Of a stretch of 64,000 bases of DNA, positions 46,400 through 58,029 are shown piece after piece (position 1 is the stretch's first letter; every line of letters begins with the position of its first letter). Where the stretch lies: the NCBI GenBank assembly GCA_028554755.1, contig JAPTOF010000017.1:5766001-5830000 (forward strand), read 5' to 3'. The position numbers and the translations under genes are program-made. Origin of the DNA: Cordia subcordata. Lineage: Eukaryota > Streptophyta > Magnoliopsida > Boraginales > Cordiaceae. The notes below the pieces were generated by a model. The model had not been told where the DNA came from. It saw only the letters and a list, made by a program, of their open reading frames with translations, and made no database searches.

Positions 46400-47157
46400 T
46401 ATGCTTCTACAAAGCAAAACGACAAATTTTGATCTCTGCAGTCCAACTCCTGTAGCCTAATAGAATATCAATATGCGCTACTTTATCCTCTCTTTGCCCC
46501 GCAAACAAAAAAAGAAAAAAAGAACTTTATCCGTTCTTCCAGCTCACATTTCCAGTTGTTATTGTAGTAAACCTCTCGAGAACTATGTTTAGAATTCTTT
46601 TCAAACCCTTCTCTAGATTTGTTGCAACCAAAAGTGTGTGCAGTGTTATAAAGAGAATACTCTCTTTATATTATATAATATGATAGTAAGAAGTGGGAAC
46701 AATTAAAAACTTAATATAAATTAAATCAATATGTAACTTGCAAGAATCTCAATGTACAACTAAGGAAAATTTTCGGACATTAATGTTTTGTGTTTGTTTT
46801 GAACTTTTTATAAAATATTTATCCTTTTTTTGATAACTTATTTTTAAAAAAATTATTGAGCAACTTATCTCAAAAAATTTAACTGAGCCTTTTGGTCCGA
46901 ATGCCTTAATAATAGCCATCATCAGATCTTTCATCAATAGTATTACTGTTGACATTAAAGATTACAATGTTAATATTACAGGAAAGCTTGAAGGTAATAA
47001 CTTGAAGACATGAGAATTTGTTTAATCTCGATCTCTTCTCTTTGGAGAGTAAATTTAGGGATTGTGATCACATGCAGATCAGGGACCGATTATATTGTTT
47101 CTGATTCGTGCTTTGTTTAAACCACGATGATGACTTACTCTACTGATAGATAGATAG
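46400..47157. other. Gene-free stretch
   Basis: No gene. A GATAGATAGATAG run at 47143-47155 precedes the duplicated segment. Confidence 0.4.
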
Positions 47158-48340
47158 AATTTATTCACTTTCTAAGTTTGACTAGAATAAAAAGTTATTT
47201 TTCGCCCTTAATTTTAACTGGTTCTTGTGTTTAATTCATCAACAATGAAGAGATAAACATCAGGTAAAAGAATAATTTGGGTTGAAAATTTTTGAAATTG
47301 ACCTGCGAAAATGAATAACAATACTCAATCTAATGAAATAAGTTTCGACATTCAAATTAGTATAGTATTTTGATTGAGTAGGATAAATAAAAAGAGAGAG
47401 AGGATATTTTAAAGTGCATCATTTTGAATGGGTCACCAAGACTTGAATATTTTGAATGGGTTACCAAGACTTGATTTATTAAATTCTCACATAAAAATTA
47501 TATCTTTTCACCTTAAATTATGTATTTTAAGATTTAAACTTTGATATGAGTTTAATTTTTATTTAATTTTTTTTCAGGAAAAGAGAAAAAATACTAATAG
47601 AAAAGAGTGCCTCGTGGGGAATCACAAAACACCGGCTCAAATGGGAAAGAGTGCGTAATGGGAAATTGCAATAAGCACACAGCAAATCGAAGATGATACT
47701 TAATTAATAGTTTAAAAAATAAAGGAAAATGTGAAGCGTGCCAATCCATTGCAGCACTTGCCATGCTTACAGCAGCCGGATTCTAAATGCTGATGCCGCC
47801 ATCTTGAATTGACTTTAAAACATGTGTGTTGTTTTATAAAATTTTAGAAGAAAATAGTTTTTTTAAAGGTTTAAATTTTTAACTTTTAAAAAGAAAAACT
47901 CAATTCAAAATTTTAGATTTTTTTAAAAATTAATTCAAATATTTATTTATTATAAAAAATTAATTTTTCGTAAAAATTCAAGGGCAAAACCTTGCTATAG
48001 AGCAATTGATAAGACCACAGCCTGGACTGATAGAGTCAACATTGACTTTGTGCTTATCGTCCCTACTTTAATGCTCAATTTTTTTTTCTAGACTTTAGGT
48101 CTGGATTCGCGAGGAGAGAAGAAAGAATTTAGAAAAGACAGGAAAGGCTATGGGTTCCTTTGTTTGACAAGAAGTCAAGAATGGAAAAGATTTTTCGGGC
48201 TTGTTCTAACGATAAAAATTAGAGATGAACACGATTCATGACTTGAAATTAAATTTAGTCTCTTACCATTAGTTGAGTGTCTTGATTTAACTGGTACACT
48301 GTATAAGAAATGTGCTATGCACATAAGGTTTGCCAGTTGA
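47158..48340 (+). repeat. Duplicated segment, copy 1
   Basis: It matches 60527-62445 in the same orientation along its whole length, including GAGTGCCTCGTGGGGAATCA (47604 and 60943) and GCCGCCATCTTGAATTGAC (47796 and 61896). It keeps the uninterrupted site TAGTTTAAA at 47708-47716 where copy 2 has an insertion. It also has a local 30-bp tandem repeat around 47430-47475 (TTTTGAATGGGT-ACCAAGACTTGA) that copy 2 lacks. No protein is encoded. Confidence 0.88.
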
Positions 48341-49156
48341 GGTTCCGCTGAGTGTTTTAATAGTAAAATTTTGCTAACTGAATTTCCTTTGTCGCAAAAG
48401 AAAAAAGTCTAGAACGGAAAAGATGGTATTAGAATTTATTGTTATTTGTTTGATTAAAGAAAGAAGGTAAAGGTAATGAAAGAAAAATGCTAAATTGAGA
48501 TTTACTTAAAGATTTATGTGGAATTACACAAAAGCGGTAGAAACTATAAAAACTTTTTGCTCATCCATCTTTCTTTTTTCACTGAAAATTTCACCTTGGG
48601 AGATATCAAGATTCTCTAGTTGAGAGTTGTGTGGGGAGATTCACTAATCCCACAATTTATTTTTCTTTAGCTAAAAAACGAATTCATACTAGCAAAGAAT
48701 TTCCAAATCCCTCCCTTTCCTCTTCTCTATAGTCGTGAATATAACAAGTAAAATAAATATCTTCTCACCTACTGATGAGTCTTTTTCATTTTTTATTTTA
48801 AAAGACGAGGAATTTATAGGCAGACAGGATTATGTTGGATTTATCCTTAAAGCTAAAACTCCATCATGTAGCGTATTAAAATTTGGATAATGTTTCAATC
48901 GAAAGTACAAGTACTTATTAATGATTTTTACTTTAAAGCAAATCACTATTTGGTATGTGTTCCTGGTCTCCTCCGGAACGTATCCCTTTTCCCCCAAACT
49001 CTTCAAATTCACAAAGGACTTATCTTCGGCTCATGGTATCAAATAAGCTAGAAATATATAACTAATCATGCACGTTTTTATCCATTTTAGTCTTCTTAAT
49101 GGGAAAATGAATATATATTATAAACCACAATTGGTAGAGCTCCGGTTTGATGTAGA
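48341..49156. other. Gene-free stretch
   Basis: No gene or bounded repeat is seen. Confidence 0.4.
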
Positions 49157-49254
49157 AAGCTTTTGGCGGTGCTAAGTATCCAAAAACAAAAAAATTAGTA
49201 AAAAGAATTTTTTAATTTTGGAAGCACCTAAATAAGCACCGCCAAACACCCTTG
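49157..49254. repeat. Short MITE-like inverted repeat
   Basis: GCTTTTGGCGGTGCTAAGTA at the left, and AAATAAGCACCGCCAAACAC at the right, which is its near reverse complement. About 98 bp, related to the GGGTGTTTGGC family. Confidence 0.5.
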
Positions 49255-49297
49255 TAGTCTTATCTATATATTTTTTTGGGGGTCAAGTAGTCTTATC

Positions 49298-50180
49298 CAT
49301 GGGTGGCTCAACGGTAAAGAAAGTAAAGCCCTTGCTTTAGGCCCCCAAAAATTTTAGACCCCATATTTTAAAATTTTAAGATTATAGTTTATAAAATTAT
49401 ATAGAAAGTAGAGATATTTGGTTTTTTTCTTTTACTAAGAATCATAAAAAAGGCCCCACAAATCCTAAAAGTCTATTTGCTCTCTTAGTCAAAAACAAAC
49501 TTATCATTAGTTATCTATGATTTCTATTTATTCTCTCAATCCATCAAAATTGTCATCAATGATATTACTTTCCTAAATTAAAATAAGTTTTTTTAAGTTT
49601 TAGAATTCAATTTTTCCCACAACCTTCATTTTTTCTTCTTGATTTATCTATATGAATGTTGTTCTTGTTAAACACTATCATTTCACTAAAGAATTCTCAA
49701 AAAGTGATATGTTTCTATATAAACTTTAAATATCAAGTTCTGTTGTTTTATAGTTTACTCAGGTGTTGATAGTTTAGATTTATTTTTAGAATTAAAAGTT
49801 AAGAGAAAGTATACAAATAGAAGATAATATACTCCAATTAATATACTTAATCATATAGAAAGACTTGATTCTTTTTAAAATGCATATATTAGCTATAGAA
49901 TAATGTTAATGCTTATTCTGATAACTTTTTCTTCAGCAAAACAAGTTTCCAAAACTAAAATTAATAAAATCTTACTTAAAATGAATAATGTTTCCAAAAA
50001 AACAAAATAGATTGGCAGTAGTATCAGTTGAGAAAGAAATATTAGAAAAAGAATTAATCATAAAATTTTATTAATAACTTTGCACCACAAAAAGTTAGAA
50101 AAATAAATATTAAGTAACATTTATAAAGGCCTCATATAAAATTTTCGTTTTAGGCCTCTAATGCACTTGAGCCACCCTTG
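49298..50180. mobile_element. Non-autonomous hAT transposon, 883 bp, perfect 8-bp TSD
   Basis: The left end is CATGGGTGGCTCAA and the reverse complement of the right end is CAAGGGTGGCTCAA. GTCTTATC lies at 49290-49297 and 50181-50188. Inside, AGGCCCC- and AGGCCTC-type words recur near both ends, as in subterminal repeats. No transposase frame is present, so it would depend on an autonomous hAT element. Confidence 0.85.
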
Positions 50181-50369
50181 GTCTTATCTATACACAATCT
50201 TAGCTTTTTGAAGTCATCACAAGCATGTTAGAAAGTATATAATTTTCTCATTTAGAAAAGTTATACCATATAAGTTTCAAACTACTCCAGTTAGTAACAA
50301 TTTCATTTTCCCAGGGTGGAACTATATGAATTTTGTCTTTCTTTTTTACAAACTCCAATTATTCATTTT

Positions 50370-50585
50370 TCTGCGCGAGGGCCCTTCGGTTATAGGTGGC
50401 CCTTGTCCTGCTGTTTGGATTTAGTCTTACTTATGTTGATCGGCCGTTGGGTATTTTTTTGATCTTTTTGTTGGGCCCCCTGTTTGGCTGTGTTCTGGGC
50501 TCGATTTCATATAATAACAACAACAACAATAATAATAAAAATAAATAAGTAAATAAATAAACAAATAAATAAATAAACAGACATA
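50370..50585 (+). mobile_element. LINE 3' UTR with AAC/AAT/AAAT tail
   Basis: A GC-richer T/G-rich stretch (GGCCCTTGTCCTGCTGTTTGG, GGGCCCCCTGTTTGG) ends in CTCGATTTCATATAATAAC and a tail of AAC, AAT and AAAT units at 50515-50578. This form is typical of plant LINE 3' ends. No coding part is kept. Confidence 0.55.
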
Positions 50586-50599
50586 GGTCTGAAAACCAA

Positions 50600-50830
50600 G
50601 TTAACCCACACCCACATGAGCGAGGTCATGGAATACAAGCTTATCCAGGGGATTTTGGGGCCGGGGGGGGGGGGTGGAGAGGATTTACAAGCCAAGTTGG
50701 ACTTAGCTCGCTCTTTCACCACCTTAGCAATCCAGTCAGCAACACTATTTGCATTTCGCTTGACAAGGGAGATGGAGATGGAGGGGTTAGAAGCCAGGGC
50801 ATGTTGCATATCCTTGACTTGATCTTCAAA
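50600..50830 (-). pseudogene. RNase H C-terminal fragment (LINE type)
   Basis: On the minus strand the frame encodes SISISLVKRNANSVADWIAK, the last conserved stretch of the plant RVT_3 RNase H domain. It continues into a Pro run generated by the 12-base G tract at 50663-50674. The upstream part of the domain is broken by frameshifts. It is oriented opposite to the LINE 3' UTR next to it. Confidence 0.6.
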
Positions 50831-51733
50831 TTTTCAGTTCTCGGCTTGCCTTTTCTTCACAACTTCGTGAAAGAACTCGTGATGTGCATAAACGTGATAA
50901 TATACTTAGGGGATTTGGATCTTGTCTATTTGGTTTGTACTGATTACATAATCTGTACAGATTACACAAATCCATTTCTCTATCACAATCTTAATATAAA
51001 AAAGAATTGATATAAGAAGTGATTTTTGGGTTAACTCTTTTAATCGCTTAAAAACAATATCAAACGACTTGTTACAAAAATCAAAGACAAATACAACTAG
51101 AGTAATTAACAAGATTTAGCTACTATTATGTTGACACAAGGGAAAAAAAAAAGGAAAAAGAAAAAGTAATAAACACATTAAGAGAGATGAAGGAGAAGAG
51201 ATATGATCTCAAACTAGGGGAGTGAAATGCAAAGCCTGTACGTAATTATCAACGCTGGAGATGTAGCTGTCCTCCTCATGCTGGTACACAACTTGGGAAG
51301 CTCTAGGCATATTAAAAGCAAGCTAGAGAAACACAAAAATAGAAAAATCTTTAATTAACTCGTCAATTAAGCATAAGCGAGGGGTTACAGAAAAGGGCCT
51401 AGACGTTTTACATAGTCCGTTCATTTTCTGAAAAAGGGTATGATATGGTAAAATCACAATTCGCATTTCCAAAATAGCTTATATATATTTGACAACGAAT
51501 TTCCGAAGAATTTAGCATTTAGTGGGGGGAAAAAAGAAAGAGTGTGATAATTTATTTTATTAAATGATGAGATTTGAATCATTTGCGTGTCATTCAGTTC
51601 GACATTGTGTTCAATTTACAGTGACTTGAATTCGATATGTAGTACAGTAATCATGAGATTTTTTTTTAGTCGATTGGATTTAATGTGTTGATAAGTTAGT
51701 AATTAGATTTGAATTTTATTATGATAATTTAAA
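50831..51733. other. Gene-free stretch
   Basis: No gene. TGTACTGATTACATAATC and CTGTACAGATTACACAAATC form a local direct repeat near 50936-50970. Confidence 0.4.
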
Positions 51734-52245
51734 AAGCCAAATAAGGATGTGTTAGATTCACCCTTAAAAGGAGACGATCCACATCCTTGAACTATTATCA
51801 ATTTAATTAATTTATATGTCGAGGAATTAATTTTAAAAAGCAAACATCAAAGAAGACTGACGATGCACATATATAAGGAAAACACGAAATAAACAAGTTG
51901 GACTCAAATTTTTAAAGAGTTAAAATCACTAGATCCGGACTGATTTTATTGGGTACACTTACAAACTTTGATACATAAATAGGTGTAGATATTTGGATAT
52001 ATACAATAGTTTATGAAGCCAAATGAGGATAGATTGAGTTCACCCTTAAAAGGACACGATCCGTATCCTTGAAATATTATCAATTTAATTAATTTATATG
52101 TTGAGGAATTAATTTTGAAAAGCAAACATAAAAAACAACTGAGGATGCACATATATACGGAAACACGGAATAAACAAGTTGGACTCAAATTTTTAAAAAG
52201 TTAAATAAGTAGATCCGACTGATTTTATTGGATACACTCACAAAT
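51734..52245 (+). repeat. 282-bp tandem duplication 3' of the PP2-like gene
   Basis: Units start at 51734 and 52016. Both contain CACCCTTAAAAGGA-ACGATCC, ATTATCAATTTAATTAATTT, GATGCACATATATA and AACAAGTTGGACTCAAATTT. The second unit is slightly shorter (about 230 bp matching). Divergence is moderate. Confidence 0.88.
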
Positions 52246-52393
52246 ATTTAGAGTCGAAACACCACAAGTACATATATAGTGGTCCCTTAAAACACACACA
52301 CAAAGAAGAAGAGAATGGAGATACACAAAGAAAACACCAACAGAAACACGTACAGCCGGATTCATTTGCTCCGATTATGTGGAAGCAATATGA

Positions 52394-53234
52394 CTAATTT
52401 GGCTTTTCAGTAAGCTCAAGACCGATAACCACGAGGCCATATTTTTCACGATCACAATTCTGATCATAGGGATCAATTCCTCGAATGCGGATGTTTTGCC
52501 CATCAACAGTACCTGTAATATATCCAAGGGCCTGGTGGCATATTGGACCAGGCTGTCGATCTCTAGCGAGACGAATTAGGCGCTTCTCGTCATCCGCTAT
52601 CTGAGAATGTGCTTCATCAATATTCTTGTGGTCAGACTCGAACTTGAACACAAACTGTACGTCGTACTCACGCCCTTGTTTCAAAGTAGGGGTACCAAGG
52701 GTCGCCTGAATCTCAAGCACAGTGTCGCCCAAAAGCTTAGCCGCTTGCACTTCGCTGTACCCAAACATATATATTTATATATATAGAGTCATGTAAAGAA
52801 ACCATATATATCAGCAGAGGGTAAACAAGTGACACTAATATTTCTCTTTTTGTGTGTATGTGTGTGAGAGTGTGCGAGAGTGCGAGAATGCGAGAGCGAA
52901 CCTGTGATCAGGAAGAGTAATCGTAATCCATTCCCATTTGCTTGGGTCGAGTCCACCTGTGATATTAAGATCCGATGCTGCTATCCGGATCTATCATTGA
53001 GCAAAAGGGGCCAAATCAATTAAAAGTTGTTGTTAGGTTGCTGAAGCATGCATTAAGTACTAAGAATGCATCATGCGTATGCATGTAGGGAGGATATTTG
53101 TTTATTTATTTATTGTATTAACCGAACGAGTTCCAAAAGCAAAAGGTGATTAAAAATGAAAACAAAAATTTATATAATAAGAGATCACAAGCAGATAAAC
53201 ACAAAGCTGGAATCGTGCTTACCACCTTGTCCAT
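52394..53234 (-). CDS. Phloem protein 2-like lectin-type protein, three exons, 153 aa
   Basis: Exons are 53234-53223 (MDKV only), 52990-52902 and 52754-52394, joined in frame by GT-AG introns. Exon 2 encodes IRIAASDLNITGGLDPSKWE followed by W, the A-x-DL-I...W-W start typical of the PP2 domain. The protein ends KYGLVVIGLELTEKP (138-152), like the GLVIKGVEI end of PP2 family members. The middle (GREYDVQFVFKFES) fits the V-Y-x-V-F-V-K strand. There is no signal peptide or membrane segment, so it is cytosolic. Family members are phloem sap or stress-related lectins; sugar binding here is inferred. The second donor, GTTCGC, is weak. The gene model is firmer than the family name. Confidence 0.68.
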
Positions 53235-53720
53235 TCGACTATAACTTCTTATTTGATCTCTCTGAGTTTTGTTTATTTCTCGACTTCGAATGTCATGTAT
53301 TTATAGCACTGTTTGAGTCTTTTCGTTTAACGTTAATTGTTGGCCCCAGTACCTGCAGTTGTTATCAATTTCCACGCTTAACAACCTTCACTTTGTCTTT
53401 CATATGGAGGTGGTAACTCTAACATAAAACTAGAGTATAGAAAATTAAACCATTTTGAAATTCATTGTCACCTATTTAAATATATCGAAATTGTTTACAT
53501 ACAAGGTTAAAAAACAAACTTACTTGCACATAATGGGTGTATTATGATTAAAAAAATACCAATTTTCTCTCGTATTAATACAATAAATAAATATATTAAT
53601 ATTGAGGACATATTAATATTTTCTTTATAAGTTTGAACTCTAAGATAAAATAGTTACTAGATCTAATTTGATTTACTAATCTAACAATTCTCACTTAGAT
53701 CAATCCTTCGCCATGGAATA
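53160..53720 (-). repeat. Segmental duplication, copy with the live PP2-like promoter and exon 1
   Basis: It matches 55510-56450 in the same orientation: exon 1 and leader (TTATTTGATCTCTCTG), TATA (TGTCATGTATTTATA), then TTTGAGTCTTTT, GGTGGTAACTC and the dispersed repeat, and CTAACAATTCTCACTTAGAT at the end. Confidence 0.82.
53298..53305 (-). promoter_or_regulatory. TATA box of the PP2-like gene
   Basis: TATAAATA on the minus strand, about 65 bp upstream of the ATG at 53234. It is preserved in the decayed second copy (near 55655). Confidence 0.6.
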
Positions 53721-54539
53721 AACATGGTTAATGCTATTTTGTTCACGAGTTTTAGCTTAAATCCCAAACTCACTCATGGAATTTTACTTTTACTTACATT
53801 CCCCCATGCCATCAAACTTTACCAAGCAAACCCTTATACTAAAAATATTCATATTTATTTATCAAAGTAAAAAATAACATCATTTGATAAAATCATTCAA
53901 CAAAAAAATCTATAATCAATTTGCAAATCATAAAAGTTCCAATTTCAAAGTCTGAAAATAAAACTAAAGCATAGTTTATTCGCAAAGTTTTTGTTAAAAA
54001 TATGCTACTTTTTACCTTTTTATATCTTATTTATTTATCTATTAAAAAAAAATATAAAAAATAAGTTCAAAAATTCATGCAACAAAATTCTAAAATCAAA
54101 TGATGAGAAAATATACAAAATAATCGATTGACAAAATATTTCTGACAATGAGATTAAGAGAATTAAATAGATTGGATTTGAAGTCTACTTTTTTCAATAT
54201 ATTTATATACATTTGAAACAAAATCTTATCTCTTCTACTTAAATTAATGCATATATTTTAGAATGAACTAACTTTTAAGAATATAAAAATTAAAATTAAA
54301 AAGTAGCTTAATTTATAAAGTTTGTGTTATATATAAAATTAAATAAATATTAAATTTAGATTGAAATATATCTTTTTCTATGCAAATCCATATACATGTA
54401 TAAAATTGAAATAGAATAAAATAAAACTACAACAACCTCACATTCAAAAATAAAAAAATAAAATAAAAATTGTACCAATAGAGTAGAATTAAATAGAACA
54501 ATAAACAAATGAAAAGATAAAAATAGAAAAATTTCATTA
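53721..54539. other. Gene-free AT-rich stretch
   Basis: No gene. Very AT-rich, without bounded repeats that I could define. Confidence 0.4.
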
Positions 54540-55046
54540 AACATAAGGCATTGTTTGGCAAAGCTTGATTTTATGAGGGAAGTGGATAAAGTTAAAACTT
54601 CATAGGGGACTTTGGGATTTAAATAAAACTCATGGTATAGCTATAAATATTGAAATTCTGCTTCTTCATTTTGTATTTTGATATGCTTATTGTAATTTAC
54701 AGAAATTTTTATAAAAGATACATTTTACAATTACAAACACATTATATAAAATAAAAAAATAATGAATAAAATATAAAACATATTTAAATTAAAAATATAT
54801 TTTTTATTTTTTATTTTTAAATTTTTTTAATTTATACTTTTTAAAATTTTAATTTCCTAATTTCGTAATTTTTAGATTTTTATTTTTTTGATTTCATAGT
54901 TTTTTTAATTTTCTAATTTTTAATTTTATTAATTTTATAATTTTGCAGTATTTAAAATTTTCATTTTTTTCTTTTTTAGTTGCTAATTTTTTTATTTGGT
55001 AATTCAGTTTGTTGATTTTGCACGAATTGCATGCCCAACCTTATGG
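54540..55046 (+). repeat. AT-rich repeat, copy 1
   Basis: It starts AAGGCATTGTTTGGCAAAGC, passes through extreme A/T sequence, and ends TTTGTTGATTTTGCACGAATT then GCATGCCCAACCTTAT. The copy at 57530-57980 has the same right end and a similar start. Confidence 0.6.
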
Positions 55047-55050
55047 TCAC

Positions 55051-55260
55051 TACAAAAAGAATTTCATATTTGAGATGGAAAAAAAATTCTAAAATAAAAC
55101 AAATTTGAGATAGAAAATTTCTACCTCATAAATTTCCGTCTCAAATTTTGAGATGAAAATTTCGTCAATAATTGAGATGGAAAATTTTCCTTCTCAGAAT
55201 TCCGATGGCATTTTAAATTTCCATCCTCACTCTGTCTCAAATATATGGTTTTAAAATTCG
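55051..55260 (+). mobile_element. Possible CACTA (En/Spm) terminus fragment
   Basis: CACTACAAAAAGAATTTC resembles the CACTACAAGAAAA ends of CACTA elements. It is followed by dense subterminal repeats of TTTGAGATGGAAA and its complement TTTCCATCTCA in both orientations. The opposite terminus was not found. Confidence 0.45.
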
Positions 55261-55509
55261 TTATTAATTGTATATTCATTTGCGTGCAACCCATCTTTAT
55301 TAATCTTGGACTCCAGTTAGTCATAACTTCACTAATCGACTCACTATAGCTTCATCATCACCAAATCAAGTTACACACTAGAGGCTCTCCCATATAGAAA
55401 ATTCATAAACTCTTAATCCACCACTAAGAGTTCGGTTTTACATCGGGAAGTGTTACAATGTACCGAATCATATTGAATTGAATAGGACCGGAAGAACCGA
55501 ACTTTAAAT

Positions 55510-56450
55510 ATTAGTAATTTTTATAATAAGAGACGAGTACATGAACACAAAGCTAGGCTTGTGTTAACCATCTCGTTCTTCTGATGGTAATGGTAGTTAG
55601 GTCACTAACTTTTTATTTGATCTCTCTGCGTTTTCTTTATTTCCCAACTTCGTATGTCATGTATTTATAAAAATGGTAGGTCTAGAATAAAAATTTATAT
55701 AACTACAATAAGAATTTGTAAGATTTTTTATTAAATTTGTAGTCCTATAAATTTTTGTTTTAAACTTATAAAATTTTTTATAAATTGATAAATTTTTATT
55801 TTAGACCTACAAATTTTTTAATGAACTAATATTATAAATTTTTCTAAAAAGTTCTACAAATTTTTTTTCTAAACTTACAAATTTTTTTATGGACTAATAT
55901 TATTCAAGATGGATGGAAGAGCTGTCCTTCAGCGGTTGCCTCATCACCGTTTGAGTCTTTTTGTTTCACATTAATTGTTTTGTTATTGTGCATGCAATTG
56001 TTAGTTAGACTTTTCGCAAGTCTTATTTTATCAAGACCGCATAATTATCAATTTCTATGCTTAACAACATTTTTTTTGTCTTTTATACAAAGGACGAAGG
56101 TGGTAACTCCAAATAGAACTAGAGTATAGAAATCAAATAATTTCAAAACTCATCATCATTTATTTAAAAATATTAAAATTGTTTACGTGTAAGACTAAAA
56201 AACAAACTCCGCTTGCACGTGAAGGGATGTATTATAATAAAAAAAAAATAAGTTTCTCTTATATTGATCCAATAAATAAATGTACCAAAATTTCTTCCGC
56301 TGCTTCAAGACCCCATTGTGAAATCTAATGTTAAGAAATCTAATTATTTAAAGTCATTACGATTAACAACCTCCTTTTTGTCTTTTATTTGAGTGATTTG
56401 GATTGCTTGTCTAACAATTCTGACTTGGATCAATCCTTCATTTTCGTTTA
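55510..56450 (-). pseudogene. Decayed second copy of PP2-like promoter and exon 1
   Basis: It aligns with 53160-53720. The TATA motif and leader are kept, but the start codon is lost (CAT on the plus strand has become CTT) and the exon 1 donor is changed. About 270 bp of unrelated AT-rich sequence is inserted at about 55665-55930. Exons 2 and 3 are absent, so it is a partial duplicate. Confidence 0.78.
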
Positions 56451-57529
56451 CTTTTAGATAAGGAAGTCACCGCTAATCCCACTATTTCCACGTGAATGGT
56501 TGTTAGAGATAACGATGGTAGCAATTGTATGTGTAGCAATTAACTTCAAATGTTTTTGTTGTTAATAAATGAGTAAACTACATTTTCTTTCCTTGTATTT
56601 TGTGAAAGTCGCAAAAAACTTTCTGTATTTTTTAAAACTTGCTGATAAACTCTTATGATTTAAAAAGCATTGCACATTGGCTCCCGCCATTACTTTTTCC
56701 ATCAAAGTTAAAAGGATGATATGAAAACACGCTTAAAATATATTTTGACTTGTTAATAATGAAAAAACTGAAGTAAATTGGTGCAAATTTCTCCCTTTGC
56801 TTTTAAAATTAGTGCAAATTCTGCCCTCTGATTTTAAAAATAGTGAAAAATCGCCCTCCTATTTTAGATATAGTGCATATTCCTCCCTCTTATTTGAAAT
56901 AAAATGCAAATACACCAAAAGGCACAAAATACAGCCAATTAGAATGCATCAATTCCAATTTTAAACGGGAAAACATTATGAATTTAATGCATAATCGGCA
57001 CTTGTCAATTTATTAGCTGAGCAAGTAAAATTTTCATTCCACTTCTTGCCTTATTCATTCTTTTTCTAATTCTTTATTTTACAAGGGACTATTTAACTTG
57101 ATAGACAGGATGAAGTTTTAGTTACACAGTTTCAGAGGTCTTCCTAAATTCTATTATTTCATGACGACTAATACAACCATTGTTTTGAAGTTCTTGTCAA
57201 TAAAAAAATTGCACTAATTATTAAAGGCACAATTGTCAAAAGTGTGAAGAAACATGTGCAGAGGTCATTCAAAGATCCATCAATCGTGACTAGTGCATGT
57301 GAATACCAATACAATTGTCCTCTAATCAAGATATTTTTGCACTTACTCAACTTTAGAATTAATCTTCTTTCAACTCTGTAAAGAAATTAATGTATTCACT
57401 TTGTTGTTGTCTCGAGGACGGAAGAGTTGGCTCATTCAAATTAACGAAAATAAAATGAGCAACAACATTATCAATCTTGTAGTTCACATCTTCAACTTCG
57501 GACAAAAGCTAGGAAAAAAGACATCTAAG
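56451..57529. other. Gene-free stretch with a MITE-like repeat
   Basis: 56575-56900 holds repeated phrases such as AGTGCAAATTC-CCCTC and TTTTAAAA-TAGTG and resembles 40925-41460. No gene is seen. Confidence 0.4.
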
Positions 57530-57980
57530 GCACCGTTTGTTTGCAGGAAAATAACTTGTTAAACGAAAATATTCTACTAGATAACAGAATTTTCTAGTGT
57601 TCAGTTATCTTACTGTAAAATATCTTTTAGTGGTTGGCTGTCACACTTCTAAAACATTTCAATAAGAAATTTTGTGGAAAAGTACATTTACAACAAAAGA
57701 CATATTATTTAAATTAAAATAGAATTATGAAATTTAATTACAAGAAAAACTAGACAATTTAACTTTTGACTTTTACTTTTAAAAAATTTTTAAATTCTAA
57801 ATTTTTAGTTTTTAAAAGTTGAATTCTATAATTTTTAATTTCTAATTTTCTAATTGTTTCATTTCTTAACTTTTTTTAAAATTTTTATCTTTATTTTTTA
57901 ATTTTTAGTTTCTTAATTTTTTTATTTGGTAATTTGGTTTGTTGATTTTGCACGAATTTCAGGCCCAACCTTATTCCAAA
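57530..57980 (+). repeat. AT-rich repeat, copy 2
   Basis: It starts AAGGCACCGTTTGTTTGCAGG and ends TTGTTGATTTTGCACGAATT then TCAGGCCCAACCTTAT, as at 54540-55046. Confidence 0.6.
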
Positions 57981-58029
57981 GACAAGCAAAAGTCTATAAT
58001 GAGAAATTAAACGCTATAATCAATTATAA

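Noticed and set aside
46686..46708. AAGAAGTGGGAACAATTA resembles the LTR end of copia element C (63918-63936)
   Set aside because: Similarity stops after about 22 bp, so it is not a second LTR.
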